Origin: Moringa oleifera
Lineage: Eukaryota; Streptophyta; Magnoliopsida; Brassicales; Moringaceae
Reading direction: 5' to 3'
Length of the DNA: 64,000 nt
Assembly: GCA_021397835.1 (NCBI GenBank)
Contig: JAJFZO010000344.1
Span: 7,378,001 to 7,442,000, forward strand
The notes under the pieces are model-generated. The model did no database searches. It had not been told where the DNA came from and saw nothing but the letters and a program-made list of their open reading frames with translations. The translations under genes and the position numbers were made by a program. Below are positions 10,260 to 21,453 of this stretch, piece by piece; positions within the stretch are counted from its first letter, which is position 1; each line of letters begins with the position of its first letter.

Positions 10260-13103
10260 ATGTCTTCTTCAACAGCAACATCTATCTTCAAGCCCTTATC
10301 AATGGCAGACTCGTCATACCTACTCTCTGTCCCTTCCATTTTCACCACCTCCTCAAAAGTTCCATATCCTTATCTCTCAGTTCCCGCTAGGCCCGTCAAG
10401 CTCCACCTTTCTTGCTCTCACTCCTCACTTTCTTCACCAGCTCTCTATCTCAAAGCTAAAAAGCATTTTCCATCTATTGTGTCTTTTGTTGCACAGACCT
10501 CAGATTGGGCTCAGCAAGGAGAAGAAGACGGTAACACAACAGTCACCATCGAAGAGCAAGAAGAAGAACAATCCACATGGGAAAATGAGGAAACAGATGA
10601 TACCGAGGCCAAAGTATCGGATTGGGAGCCTGAAGGTGAGGACTCGGTAGTTGAGGCCAGTGGAGGAGAAGAGAGCACAGAAGAGGGGGGTTTTGTGGAG
10701 GGAGAATCAGAATTAGGACCAGAAGAGGACTTTGTGGAACCTCCTGAGGATGCAAAACTGTTTGTTGGGAATTTGCCTTATGATGTGGATAGTCAAGGCT
10801 TAGCTATGCTCTTTGAGCAAGCTGGGACAGTTGAGATTGCTGAGGTGAGTGTTCTCTTACCCTCTTGGTTGATGTTTTCTGCTCTTGCCGGCATCAGTGT
10901 TTCTTTATGGAATATTGGGAAGTTTTATTATGTGGGCGTTGTTTTCTTTTGGTGATTTTTGGTTGCAGGTTATATACAACAGGGAAACTGACCAGAGTCG
11001 TGGGTTTGGGTTTGTGACAATGAGTACTGTTGAGGAAGCTGAGAAGGCTGTGGAACAATTTCACCGTTATGTGAGTTCATCCTATCTGTTCCCCCTTCCC
11101 CCGCCTCTTTGTCTGGTCTCTTATACTGGTAGGTGCTTTAGGAATTTAAAACTTGTGCATGATGGCTGTAAAAATAAAATTAGATGCAAAAAATGTAAGA
11201 AATGCAGCCTAGGATTGATAGTTCACATCTCTTTCTCTGGATAATATCTCTATGAACTACTTCTCATAAGTTTACCTTTGTATTTCATTTGCTCTTTCAT
11301 GTAAAATAAATCTTTATCAGCGTGTGAAGATTGATCCATATCACATTCATTGTTTTAAATAAATAGTTAGAAAGTAGCTTTTGTAGCTGGAATTATTTGT
11401 GTTTTCTTGAAAGAGACTTTTGTCTATATGTTTACTTTCACTGACTATCATGAACTATCTCCTGGTTGTTGATCACAAACATGCACGCTTTTTAGCTGTA
11501 TGTTTGCTCTTTGTCCTGCAATTGATTAATAATTGGTGGTCTGTTAGGCATCATGCTTTGCTATACAGTATAGGAATATGATGAAAGACCATGTTTCTTG
11601 CTGCTATGGGCTTCTGAAAAACAATGTCCTCCTTTTTTTTCATTTTCATTTTGGATTTCTTGGGTTCACAAAGAGAAAACAAAGACTAAAGCATAACTCC
11701 ACTAATATGCAACAGAAAAGTGATGAGTAATTGTCAAATAGTGCTGATGGCTATGCCACTGGGAATTAAGGTGGCTTTGCAGGTCCATCTATTATCTGGC
11801 CAGACCTCCGAAATTGCTCTGTGGTACCATACAACCAAATGGCAATTTTGTTTACCTTGCACAAATGGTTAGTTGAACTTGCCGTTAATAATAATTAAAT
11901 ATGCCTTTAAGCAGTGGGACTCTTTGATTTCGGTCCATTACTTTCTAATATAATGAGTGGAAGCAACAGCCCTCATGAATGGTGGTGCCCAAGAACAAAC
12001 TGCTTTACATCCATTGGTAGGCGTGTCAGTAACAAATTGTTTGGTTGAATTATTCTATCAGCTTAAAGTATCTCCAGGAAGATAGAATTTGGGTTTTGTC
12101 ATTGAAATGGAGAAGAATCAATCCTTTGATCATGGCAGGCTTTTTTTCTTTTTCCTTTTCCCTCACATGCTTGATCTTATTTATTTGTTACTGGTATAAT
12201 ATTTTCAAGATGGAATTCAGTGTAAATCTGTAATTGGTCTGACATTGATTTCAGACCACCATATTAGAAACTGTAACTGAGAACCCATATATGGTTGCAA
12301 TTTACCTAAGTTTTGAACTCTGTGGTTGCATATATACTGAATTGGTTTTCTATCTGATTGGACACAGACACCAAACATATGGTGTGGCTAGGAACATAAG
12401 ATCTGAAACTTTTGTCTGCTTGTATTTTCCGTGTCATTAGACAATGTCCATGAATTTACTGCACTTGTATATGGTCTTCCAATCTTTTTCCTTGTACTAA
12501 GACATTTTTAGGGTTGCTTTATGTTTCACACAGGATTTTAATGGAAGGCTCTTAACTGTAAATAAGGCTGCTCCAAGAGGAGCACAACCAGAACGACCCC
12601 CACGTGTGTTTGAACCTGCTTTCAGAGTCTACGTGGGTAACCTACCATGGGATGTGGATAATGCTCGCTTGGAGCAGGTTTTTAGTGAACATGGTAAAGT
12701 TGTTGAAGCTCGGGTGGTTTATGACCGGGAGACTGGCCGCTCACGTGGGTTCGGGTTTGTAACTATGTCCAGTGAAACTGAACTGAATGATGCCATTGCT
12801 GCTCTTGACGGACAGGTATATCTCTCCATTGATGAAATCCAACTGAGTTTTCTATCATTTTAATTGAAGTCTGTCATCCTTCACACACCTTCATGCATAA
12901 TGTCTAATCAATATATGCAAACCAAAGCTTTGATTTATTTTGATTATCAAAACTCAAAGAGAAGAAAGCAATAGCTCATCACCTGTTTTTGGTTTCTCCA
13001 AATTAATGTGCTTATAACTACCTGATTTCTTGTGTCACAGAGTCTGGATGGGAGGGCCATCAGAGTTAATGTGGCAGAGCAAAGACCCAGGCGCGGCTTT
13101 TAA
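10260..13103 (+). CDS. CP31: Chloroplast ribonucleoprotein, CP31 type (two RRMs, acidic domain)
   Basis: Four exons, 10260-10844, 10969-11070, 12534-12815 and 13041-13103, all phase 0, give 343 residues. In order: a Ser-rich N-terminus of transit-peptide type (to about residue 75), a Glu-rich acidic region (about 85-162), RRM1 (from about 166, RNP2 [11 protein letters not shown]1 SRGFGFVTM) and RRM2 (from about 260, RNP2 [11 protein letters not shown]1 SRGFGFVTM). The protein ends RPRRGF. The family binds plastid transcripts in the stroma and supports their stability, 3' processing and C-to-U editing. Intron 2 (11071-12533, 1463 bases) is unusually long for this gene, and I see no mobile element in it. 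The gene lies tail-to-tail with the methyltransferase gene. Confidence 0.93.
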
Positions 13104-13742
13104 CCTGAGAAGGCAAAAATATAACCATCTTTGAAATTGCTTTCCTTGTCATGGGAATGGAGACTTGCTGGGATGCCGGGAGGAGGATTTCTTTTTTCAT
13201 CGTAGATGATATCTATAGTCTTGAATTTTTGTCCACTATTTGTATGGAATATCTTCATTAATCATCCTTTTAAATTCTTCAGATTTTGTTACTTTCAAGT
13301 GGTTTATGTAAAATATGTTGAATCCAGTTATTTTTCAGGCAAATATTATTTTCATCATGTCTGAGTTTGCTGATCATGTCATCTATGCCTGTTTCCTCTT
13401 GTCTCTAATGCTTGGCACTTCCAGATTCCTTATACATATGCAAGTGATCATATGGATTCCATGCCCCGGTTGATGCAATCCTACAATTTCTGGATGATGC
13501 AGTGTGGAACTAAGAAGGGTCTCATCCACTTGAAGAAACAAAAGCAAAGATTTTAACTGCAACAGGAACATCTTATTAAATTTGATTCTCATAACATTGT
13601 CTCTGACACCATGTACACAGGCAAAAGGACACTACCATATGGTCTGTACAAGTCTAAAAGAGACCAATCGACATCCGACCCCCAAGCTTTCCATCTACAG
13701 GAGGCTACCAAATATTCCAGTTGAAGATATATATCCTCAACT
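13104..13742. other. Convergent intergenic region
   Basis: Space between the two converging stop codons. It should hold both 3' UTRs. No other gene or element is seen. Confidence 0.5.
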
Positions 13743-16708
13743 TCAATAGTCTCGCAACTGCTCTTCACGGCTGGTCAAAGGAACATAGCGAACAGAGGTT
13801 TCACTGTGAATCCTGACAGAACCATCTAAGTCTTTGTCTACTACCTTCAAATCTTGGAAAATATTTCCAACAGGGATCACCATCCTGCCTCCAGGCTTCA
13901 ACTGGTCAATGAGGGCTTGGGGGATATCAGGAGCTGCTGCTCCCACATGTATGGCATCATAAGGAGCAAACTCTGGCCAACCTTGTCTTCCATCTATGAA
14001 AAGAAGTAAAATCGTACAGTCAAATTAATCATTTAATTCAGTGAAGGACTCTTTATTGCTAGGAATGAACTTCAGCTGATAGAAATTCTCCCAACAAGTA
14101 AACTAAAGCAAACTAAATACAGACCAAGCAAATAACATCTGTTGTATACCATTTTTAGTTGAGACCATTTTCTATTAGAAAAATAAGTTACAAAAGAAAC
14201 ATTTCTTTGAACAAATGGAAACATAACAAAGTTCCACTAACATACCACCAACATGGACCACAAGAGAACCTTCTTTCAATAATGAGGCAGCTGCACTCTT
14301 CTCAATGTTCTTGATTGAAGAAGCAACCAATTCAGGAATATGTTCCACACCAACAGCACGGCCTTGTGATCCAACCATCACCGCAAAGCAGGCTGTTAAA
14401 TACCCAGTTCCTAGAGAAGAACAAAAGTAAGCAGATTGAATAAAAGTTTCTTTTGCCAGAAAAGATGTTATTACCACCTCTTAAAACTGAATTTAAGCTG
14501 CAATGCTTGATAGATGTGTGAATGTGCACACACAATTACAGGCATGAGGAACATATGCACTGGGAGGACCCAGGGAGGGAGATGGCTTCAGAACAAACAC
14601 CAATGTCCCAGATTTATACTGAATTCATATTGTTCATTCATGAAATATAATGGCAGGACAGTCTACTGAATTAAAAGGCTACTTACAAGGAAGGGTAATT
14701 CAACAGGTTCGACAGAAATGTAAAATAGAAAAGCTTCCCAAAACAGTCAAACAGAAGGGAAATGGGACGGGAACTAAAAAATTCAAGAAACAAAAAGCCA
14801 AGAAGGTGTTTTGGTGAAATCACATTTAGGGAAACATTGGACATTTGTTTTCCTCCTCAATTGATTCCTAAGAATTCTTCTCAAGATGCAACAACATTAA
14901 GTCAGAATGTAAGGCTGCAAGCGAGCCAGATAAAGAAGATTAATAAGGTTATCACAGATTAAGGTACAACAACTAACATTAGTGAAAACCAATTACATAA
15001 CAAACCTGAGCCAACATCTAAAGCATGCATCCCAGGCTGTAAATTTTTTTCCAGCAGCTGAAGGCATGTTGCATGCATATGTGGTGCTGAAATGGTGGCA
15101 TTGTAACCTATTGACATTGGAGAATCAACATAAGGTGGACTCCCGCTAGGCACAAACAAAGCCCTGTCTACAGTCTCCATCACTTCAGCAACTTTCTTTG
15201 AACTAATCACTCCATAGTGCTGCAAATGCTCCACCATCGCTTTGTTCTTACTAATGCCACTTCCACTCCAGAATCGCTATAAATCATCAAAGGAATAGCT
15301 TTTAAGTGCCCTCGCTTCCATAGTATTGAATGAAAGCAAAGACAATCACAATGATCTCTTAAAGATGGGTCAAAAATGAAATAAAATCATGCAGATAAAA
15401 TGTAGAAATAGACCTTTGACTAGGGAAGAAGTAGAATTACAAGAGAAGTGCCGAAATTATAGAGCAACACCACTATCTTGAACTATTCTACTAAACCTAA
15501 GCATGTAAGATCGTAATAGCTGCTGTTTTCTAAAGCGCAAAAGACCAGTAACCTTTATCAGCAAACTTGAACTTGACACAGTCGGTCGCATTTCCTCCAT
15601 ATTAGAGGTGGCTACGGGCTGATCTTGGAGGTCCAAGGTCCTCGGACATGTACACAGTTGTAAATCATCACAAATGAGGGTGCAGCGTGCCCCATCAGAA
15701 ATTATCAGCAAGACACAGAATGTCCACACTACCTGAAATGGATGACCCTGTACCAGCGACTAAGCTAATCCGTATTTTCTTTTCCAACTCATTAACAAAT
15801 GCCACCATACAACTAATAATAAAAAATTACACTCAACCAATTGACACAAATAATAACTTTGCATGGTACCTAAGCTGAAAAAAAGAGCTGCATAAAGCAA
15901 TTGTCCACATTGAAAGTATCCATAAACCACTTGAGTTTATACAAGGCACTTAGAATTTTCTTTTTCAATTTCTCAAGAACGTTATCTTTGACATATAACT
16001 CCCTTAGTAAGTGCTTTAAGCTATTACTCTTCATCTTATTAACCACTGCTTATTGCTTCATCCAGTAATTGTTCCAAGAATACTTAAATCAAGAAACGAA
16101 GAATCTCCAACTTTCAAGACAGTTTTGACATCCCTAAAACTCCAAATTGATATCTTCCTAATGCCCCTCCAATGGAAATTCCAAAGACTCATGGCAAGAT
16201 CAACTAATCGCAAAATTTCCATCAGCTGAGACAAAACGATTTCAACGATTTCGGCTCTGTAGATTCTTCACCATCTAAGGGTCTGGGATCCTTCAAAGCA
16301 ATCTCCTTAAAACTTTTCAAAGTCAGCAACTTATTTATTTTCGTAAATTTCGCCATAAAAAAAGAAAATATAAAACATTTAAGTAACAAATAAAAGCAAT
16401 AGAATCGAGTTTCTCAGCAACCAATCACGAAGGTAGCGCCTGAATCAATCACGCACAGACAACACACACACACACAAACGGGGCACCACGCAGAGGAAGA
16501 GCTAGGGAGAGAGAGATACCTCCATGCGAAAGAAGAGAGAGTTACCCGTGAGAAAGATGTGAGAGAGGTTGAGATTGTTAGGAAGGTTAGAGGGAGAGAG
16601 GGTGAAGAAGTGAGGCAGACGACGGTTGGGGAAGGTTAACACGCGCTTAAGAGGCAAGGCGCAATAGCGGCAACCATACGCTACTAGTGCTGGCGATGGT
16701 CCTCGCAT
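13743..16708 (-). CDS. PIMT: Protein-L-isoaspartate O-methyltransferase with N-terminal extension
   Basis: Exons in reading order are 16520-16708, 15006-15276, 14246-14410 and 13743-13993 (complement), 291 residues. The enzyme uses S-adenosylmethionine to methylate isoaspartate in damaged proteins so that it can revert to aspartate; in plants it matters for seed longevity. The conserved core is clear: [32 protein letters not shown], the AdoMet-binding [18 protein letters not shown] (the second Gly is split by an intron), [31 protein letters not shown] and YVPLTSRE. The first 61 residues, starting MRGPSPAL, are Arg/Leu/Ser-rich and may be an organelle-targeting peptide. The second in-frame Met, at the end of exon 1 (16523-16525), would start the usual cytosolic form (MERFWSGSG). 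Both forms may be made, as reported for Arabidopsis PIMT2. Confidence 0.93.
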
Positions 16709-18352
16709 ATTCTTCTTCTTTATTTTTCGTTTTTCTTTTTCTTTTTTCTGTTTTTTCCCTTCGGCTTTCTAATAATATTATTGTTACTCTCATCTCTTCC
16801 TTCCTCTCCACACGTGGCAGCTCATTTCTCTCGCAGGATTGCCCATTCGGCAACTGACATGTGGCATTTTGGGCCTCCATTTGGTGATTACTTTAACTTT
16901 TGGGCTTTAATGGAACATAGTTTTTCAGGCCTATTTAGTTATTTTGGGCTTTTCATTGGGCTCATGACTGAGTGTTTTTCTGTGGGCATTTTTGAGCTTT
17001 TTTGAGAATTGCTGGTTTTTTAAAGAAAATAAATCAATTTTCTTTAATTTATTATAATAATAATAATAATAATTTTAAAGGTATAATTTTAAAAAAAGAT
17101 TTCGAATGCTTAAAAAATTTTAAATTTTTTTTACTGATAGCATGAACGTTTCTTTGTGAAAACTCAAATCAAAATTTATTGAAAAAATCTTCAATTTAAA
17201 TAGTTTTAATTTTAAAATTTTAATTTAATTCATATTGATAGATCCAAATTTATTTTTTAAAAAATAAAAGTCAGATTTGATTATAATAAAAATAAGATTT
17301 AAAATTTAAAATAATATTTATCCCGCATTTAAATTGTCATAAGTCCATAGAGGATCTGGTCCACCTAAGTTTGGCTATATATATATATTATATAGGGCGG
17401 AATCAGACATTAGGTTCATTAGATTTGGCTTTCTTTCTTTTCATAATTACTCACTAAATATTTAATTAGTAGATAGGGATAGGCATGTCTTCGTGACGTT
17501 GCCTTCTTTTCAAATTGTTTAAGCCAAATTAAAGTGAACAACTTAAACAATCATTCTTCTATCAACTTTCCATTGCAAAAACCACTCACATATATAATAT
17601 CACAAATTCCTTCTCTCTTTAATCCACTTTAACCCCTACCCATTAATTCATCCCATTAAATATATATAAAAATCAACACACAAAAAAGTTATTCCAATCC
17701 CCCTCAATCTTATTTTATATATCTATATTCTATGCCAAATATGGGTCATCACTTAACTAATTACTAATTAAGGATGGTCATGCAAAAATCCTTCGTGGTA
17801 ACTAATGATCCCCTCGTGCAACTATACATACATGGCAAGCTAATTAAATCAAGTTCTCTCGTGGAACACGTTCGTCTTTGTCACTTTGGAATCCAAAACG
17901 TGTCTTTTCCACTTTGGTCATTTGGATAAATTCTACAGGCCAACAGTAAAAGCTGTTTGGATGTGTCATGGAATGACTGAGCTTTGGTGGCGTCACAAAG
18001 TGGACCTGGTTTTCTTCTGACAGACAGACAAACAATGGCCTCTGTGTTTGCAGGCGATCTAGAGTTAACGCTGCTTTTGACTGTAATGTGGAAGCCAGCC
18101 TTCAGGGGCCACCAGATGTCACTGGGTGTTGTTATTATTGTTATCTTCGTGTCAATGCCCTTTATCGGAGTACTCCTCCTGCAAGCAAAGAATACCCATG
18201 ATTTATCAATTGTTTTTGCTTTATCCCATCTTTTTAGGACTATAAAGAGCTAATATTTGTTCTCCAGGAAGCCTCACAGTTCAGCTTCTCTACTGTGTAA
18301 GCACTTGAATTCTCCTTCTCTTGCTTAACCGAAAGCCTACAGTATTTAAACT
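16709..18352. other. Intergenic, AT-rich in the middle
   Basis: 16709-17000 is the upstream region of the methyltransferase. 17020-17400 is very AT-rich, with short ATA/TA repeats (17055-17075, 17379-17395). The rest is the upstream region of the SEO gene. No coding region is recognised. Confidence 0.5.
18241..18247 (+). promoter_or_regulatory. Probable TATA box of the SEO gene
   Basis: TATAAAG lies 106 bases before the ATG at 18353, which fits a leader of roughly 75-80 bases. Motif and spacing only. Confidence 0.45.
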
Positions 18353-21310
18353 ATGGCTGCTCATCATCACCCCACTTCCCCTCTTGATATAGGTGCTCAT
18401 CATCAGCCCACTTCCCCTCTTGATATGGCTGCTGATCACCACAACACAGCCCCAGCTATGGCTGCGCACCACCGTCCTGCAGCCCCAGCTGTGTCTCCAC
18501 ACCATGCAGCACCGGCTGCACATCACACTACGCAGCCCCCCTCGAAGCTGCAGCAACTGGTGAGGAGTGATCGCCGGATGTTCTCGGGGTCCGATGATAG
18601 CATGATGATGAAGCAAGTTCTGGCAACTCATGCCCCTGATGGTCGTGACGTTGATGTCAAGCCGATTCTCTATATCATTGAAGACGTGCTCCGCTGTGGG
18701 ATCCCTATCATTGATGGTGTTATAAACGTACGTGAGAAAAGATTCTAAACAAATTAAAGGCTTAATTTGCCATAGTTAGTCTTTGACATTGTTTTCCGGG
18801 TGTGTGTAGGGCACAGAGAAAGCGATGGATGCATTGGAAGAGGACAAGACAAGCTTTGTTACTTTCGATGGTTTACTTGAAGCAGTGGCTTTTATTATAC
18901 AAAAAATCTCCTGCGAGGTAATTTCGATTTTATATATATACACACACACACATGCACACACAATAAATGCTGCAAATGACCTATGATATAATTGTTTATC
19001 TTGCTGACTTGATTACATGAAATGGCAGATCTTATGCAAGTGCACAGGAGGAGGAGACGCCCATGCAACAGCAATGGCATTATTCAACACACTTTCCAGC
19101 TACTCATGGGAAGCAAAAGTGGTGTTGAGCCTTGCAGCTTTGGCAGTGATTTACGGCGAATTCTGGCTGGTTACGCAGCTTTGCACATCGAATTCGCTAG
19201 CCAAATCTGTTGGTCTCCTTAAGCAATTGCCGGATATCTTAGAGCATTCCAACTCCTTGAAACCCCAATTTGAGGTACTCAACAAGCTCATCAAGGCCAG
19301 CATGGATGTCACCAAGTGCATTATAGACTTCACCGAGCTACCTTCTCAGTATATCTCGACTGATACACCGGCTATGTCTACGGCCATGGCGTTGATCCCC
19401 ACTGCTTCCTACTGGACTATCCGCAGCATTGTCGCTTGTGCGGCAAAGATTGCGGCCCTTGTTGGAATGAGTCATGAGTAAGCAACAAGCTCTACTCATG
19501 AATCTCCAATGTCTTCACATGCAGCTGGAAGCCTAATTTGCTTGTATGGTTGCAGGTACATGCCATCAGCCACTGAAACATGGGAGCTGTCTTCCTTGGC
19601 TCATAAAGTCAGGACCATACACGAGCATCTTCTGAATCAAATCACTCTTTGTTATCAACACATAGGTGGGTCCTTCCACATGTACATAAATTAAATAAGA
19701 ACATACAAGCACCCGGACACGTAAGTGAAATTAATATCAGTAAAGGGATCGATCCGTTATGGATTTGAAAAAACAATTGATCTTCCTTCAAGTGACAATG
19801 TTTCTGATTAAGCTTATAGCTAGAAGGAGTTGATGAAGAATGGTCCTGTTGGGTGCAGATGAGAAGAAACACATTGAAGCTTACCATAATCTCTTGCGTC
19901 TTTTCGAAACGCTGCACATGGACAACATGAAGATCCTCAAGGCTTTGATTTACTCTAAGGACGATCAGCCACCGCTATATGATCCTTCTACGGGGACAAG
20001 GGTTTGTTCTCTGATCTTTATGATCTTCGATATGTCTCTGTGTTCATTACAAATCAGATGGATGGATCATGTATATGTTTTCATTTGTGAAAACAGGTTC
20101 ACATTGAAGTACTAAGAAGAAAGCATGTGTTATTGTTAATATCGGATCTTGATCTCACCTCCGAGGAGGTTTCTGTTCTTCGTGGAATACACGAGGAACA
20201 GGCAAAGGGAAAGGCAGATTACCACTATGAAGTGGTTTGGCTCCCGATCATGGACAGATCAGCCCCTTGGAACGACGCAAACGAACAGAGATTTTCGGAG
20301 CTCCAAAGATGGATGCCCTGGTTCACGGTTCACCACCCTCTGATGATAGAGCCAGCAGTCATTAAGTACATCAAAGAGGTGTGGTGTTTCACGAAGAAAG
20401 CGATCATAGTTCCACTGGATCCACAAGGAAGAGTTTCCAGCAAAAATGCCCTTCACATGTTGTGGATATGGGGAAATGCAGCCTTCCCTTTCACTGATGA
20501 GAGAGAAGAAGTTCTGTGGAAGGCACAGACCTGGCAGCTTGACCTGATCGTCGACGACATAGATCGCCGCATCAGAGATTGGGTAAGTTCGTCCTCGCGA
20601 ATTAATCTTTGGTCATTGTCGTTTAAGTATATGCTTAATGATGGATTTGAATGAAAAAAAACTCCTGAGATATTTGGATTCTTTGTAATCAGATGACTGA
20701 AGCGAGATTCATCTGCTTGTATGGAGGAGAAGACGTAGAATGGATAAGGAAATTCACTTCGGCTGTTAAAGCTGTTGCCTTCGCAGTTGGTCTGCGGCTG
20801 GAAATGGTTTACGTCGGAAAGAGCAACTCCAAGGTGAGAGTGAGCAAGATCAACACCATCATCGCCCAGGACGATCTGAGCCACTACTGGGAGGACTTCA
20901 CGTTGGTGTGGTTCTTCTGGGCTCGACAGGAGAGCATGCTATACTCGAAGATGCAGCGCGGCAAGACCGTCGAGAACGACCAGATAATGCAGGAGGTCAT
21001 GACGCTGCTGAGCTTCGACGGCAGCGACCAAGGATGGGCGATTTTCTGGAACGGCCCGTCCGAGATGGCGAGAGCCAAAGGAGAAACAGCTCTACGAAGC
21101 ATACAGGAGTTCGATGAATGGAAAGATGACGCCAACCAACATGGGTTGATGCCGGCTCTCACTGGTTACCTGCAGAAACTTCACAGCCCGCATCACTGCA
21201 ACAGGCTTATCCTTCCTGGAATCACCGGCGGGGTTCCGGAGAGAGTGGTGTGCGCAGAGTGTGGGCGTCCGATGGAGAAGTACTTCATGTACCGTTGCTG
21301 TGTGGATTAA
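18353..21310 (+). CDS. SEO: Sieve element occlusion (SEO) protein
   Basis: Seven exons, 18353-18727, 18810-18917, 19029-19477, 19556-19665, 19859-20001, 20097-20582 and 20693-21310, give 762 residues. SEO proteins form the P-protein filaments (forisomes in legumes) that plug sieve tubes after wounding. Family features: the N-terminal SEO domain (SDDSMMMKQVLATHAPDGRD, LALAALAV-like helical region SLAALAVIYGEFWL), the central thioredoxin-like region (VLLLISDLDLTSEEVSVLRG, YEVVWLPIMD), and the C-terminal domain with LDLIVDDIDRRIRDW, WFFWARQESM and a Cys-rich end (VCAECGRPMEKYFMYRCC). The N-terminus carries a His/Pro-rich 12-residue repeat. A copy of the last codons recurs 124 bases downstream in the 3' region. 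Conserved family architecture and length; the exact subgroup is not assigned. Confidence 0.93.
18354..18460 (+). repeat. 36-bp coding tandem repeat at the SEO N-terminus
   Basis: Bases 18361-18390 recur at 18397-18426 with a single mismatch, a 36-base (12-codon) period. The protein reads as repeats of the type AAHHHPTSPLDI / GAHHQPTSPLDM, followed by more diverged units (AADHHNTAPAM, AAHHRPAAPAV). Confidence 0.8.
18931..18960. repeat. (TA)n(CA)n microsatellite in SEO intron 2
   Basis: A TA run passes directly into a CA run, with one interruption. It is a compound dinucleotide repeat just after the exon 2 donor. Confidence 0.85.
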
Positions 21311-21453
21311 GGCAGGTGTTGGTAGTGTCAGCTTTCAGTTCAGTTCAGTTAATTATGAAGAGAGAGGTGTTCTGTTTTGGTGTTAGTTTTACTACTCTTG
21401 GTTTTACTTCACGTACCGTGGCTGTGTGGATTAAGGCTGGTGTTTCTAGTGAA
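21281..21453 (+). repeat. Duplicated SEO 3' end (two ~48-bp copies, 124 bp apart)
   Basis: The segment from 21281, holding the last SEO codons and the stop, recurs from 21405 with a handful of differences. Both copies share the cores GTGTGGATTAAGG and TACTTCA-GTACCGT-GCTG. The second copy lies in the 3' UTR. Confidence 0.75.

Noticed and set aside
11071..12533. Transposon in the long CP31 intron
   Set aside because: No reverse transcriptase, transposase or terminal repeat recognised; it is just a long intron.
20453..21162. Long open frames on the minus strand opposite the SEO gene
   Set aside because: They mirror conserved SEO exons and vanish outside them, as expected for antisense shadows.
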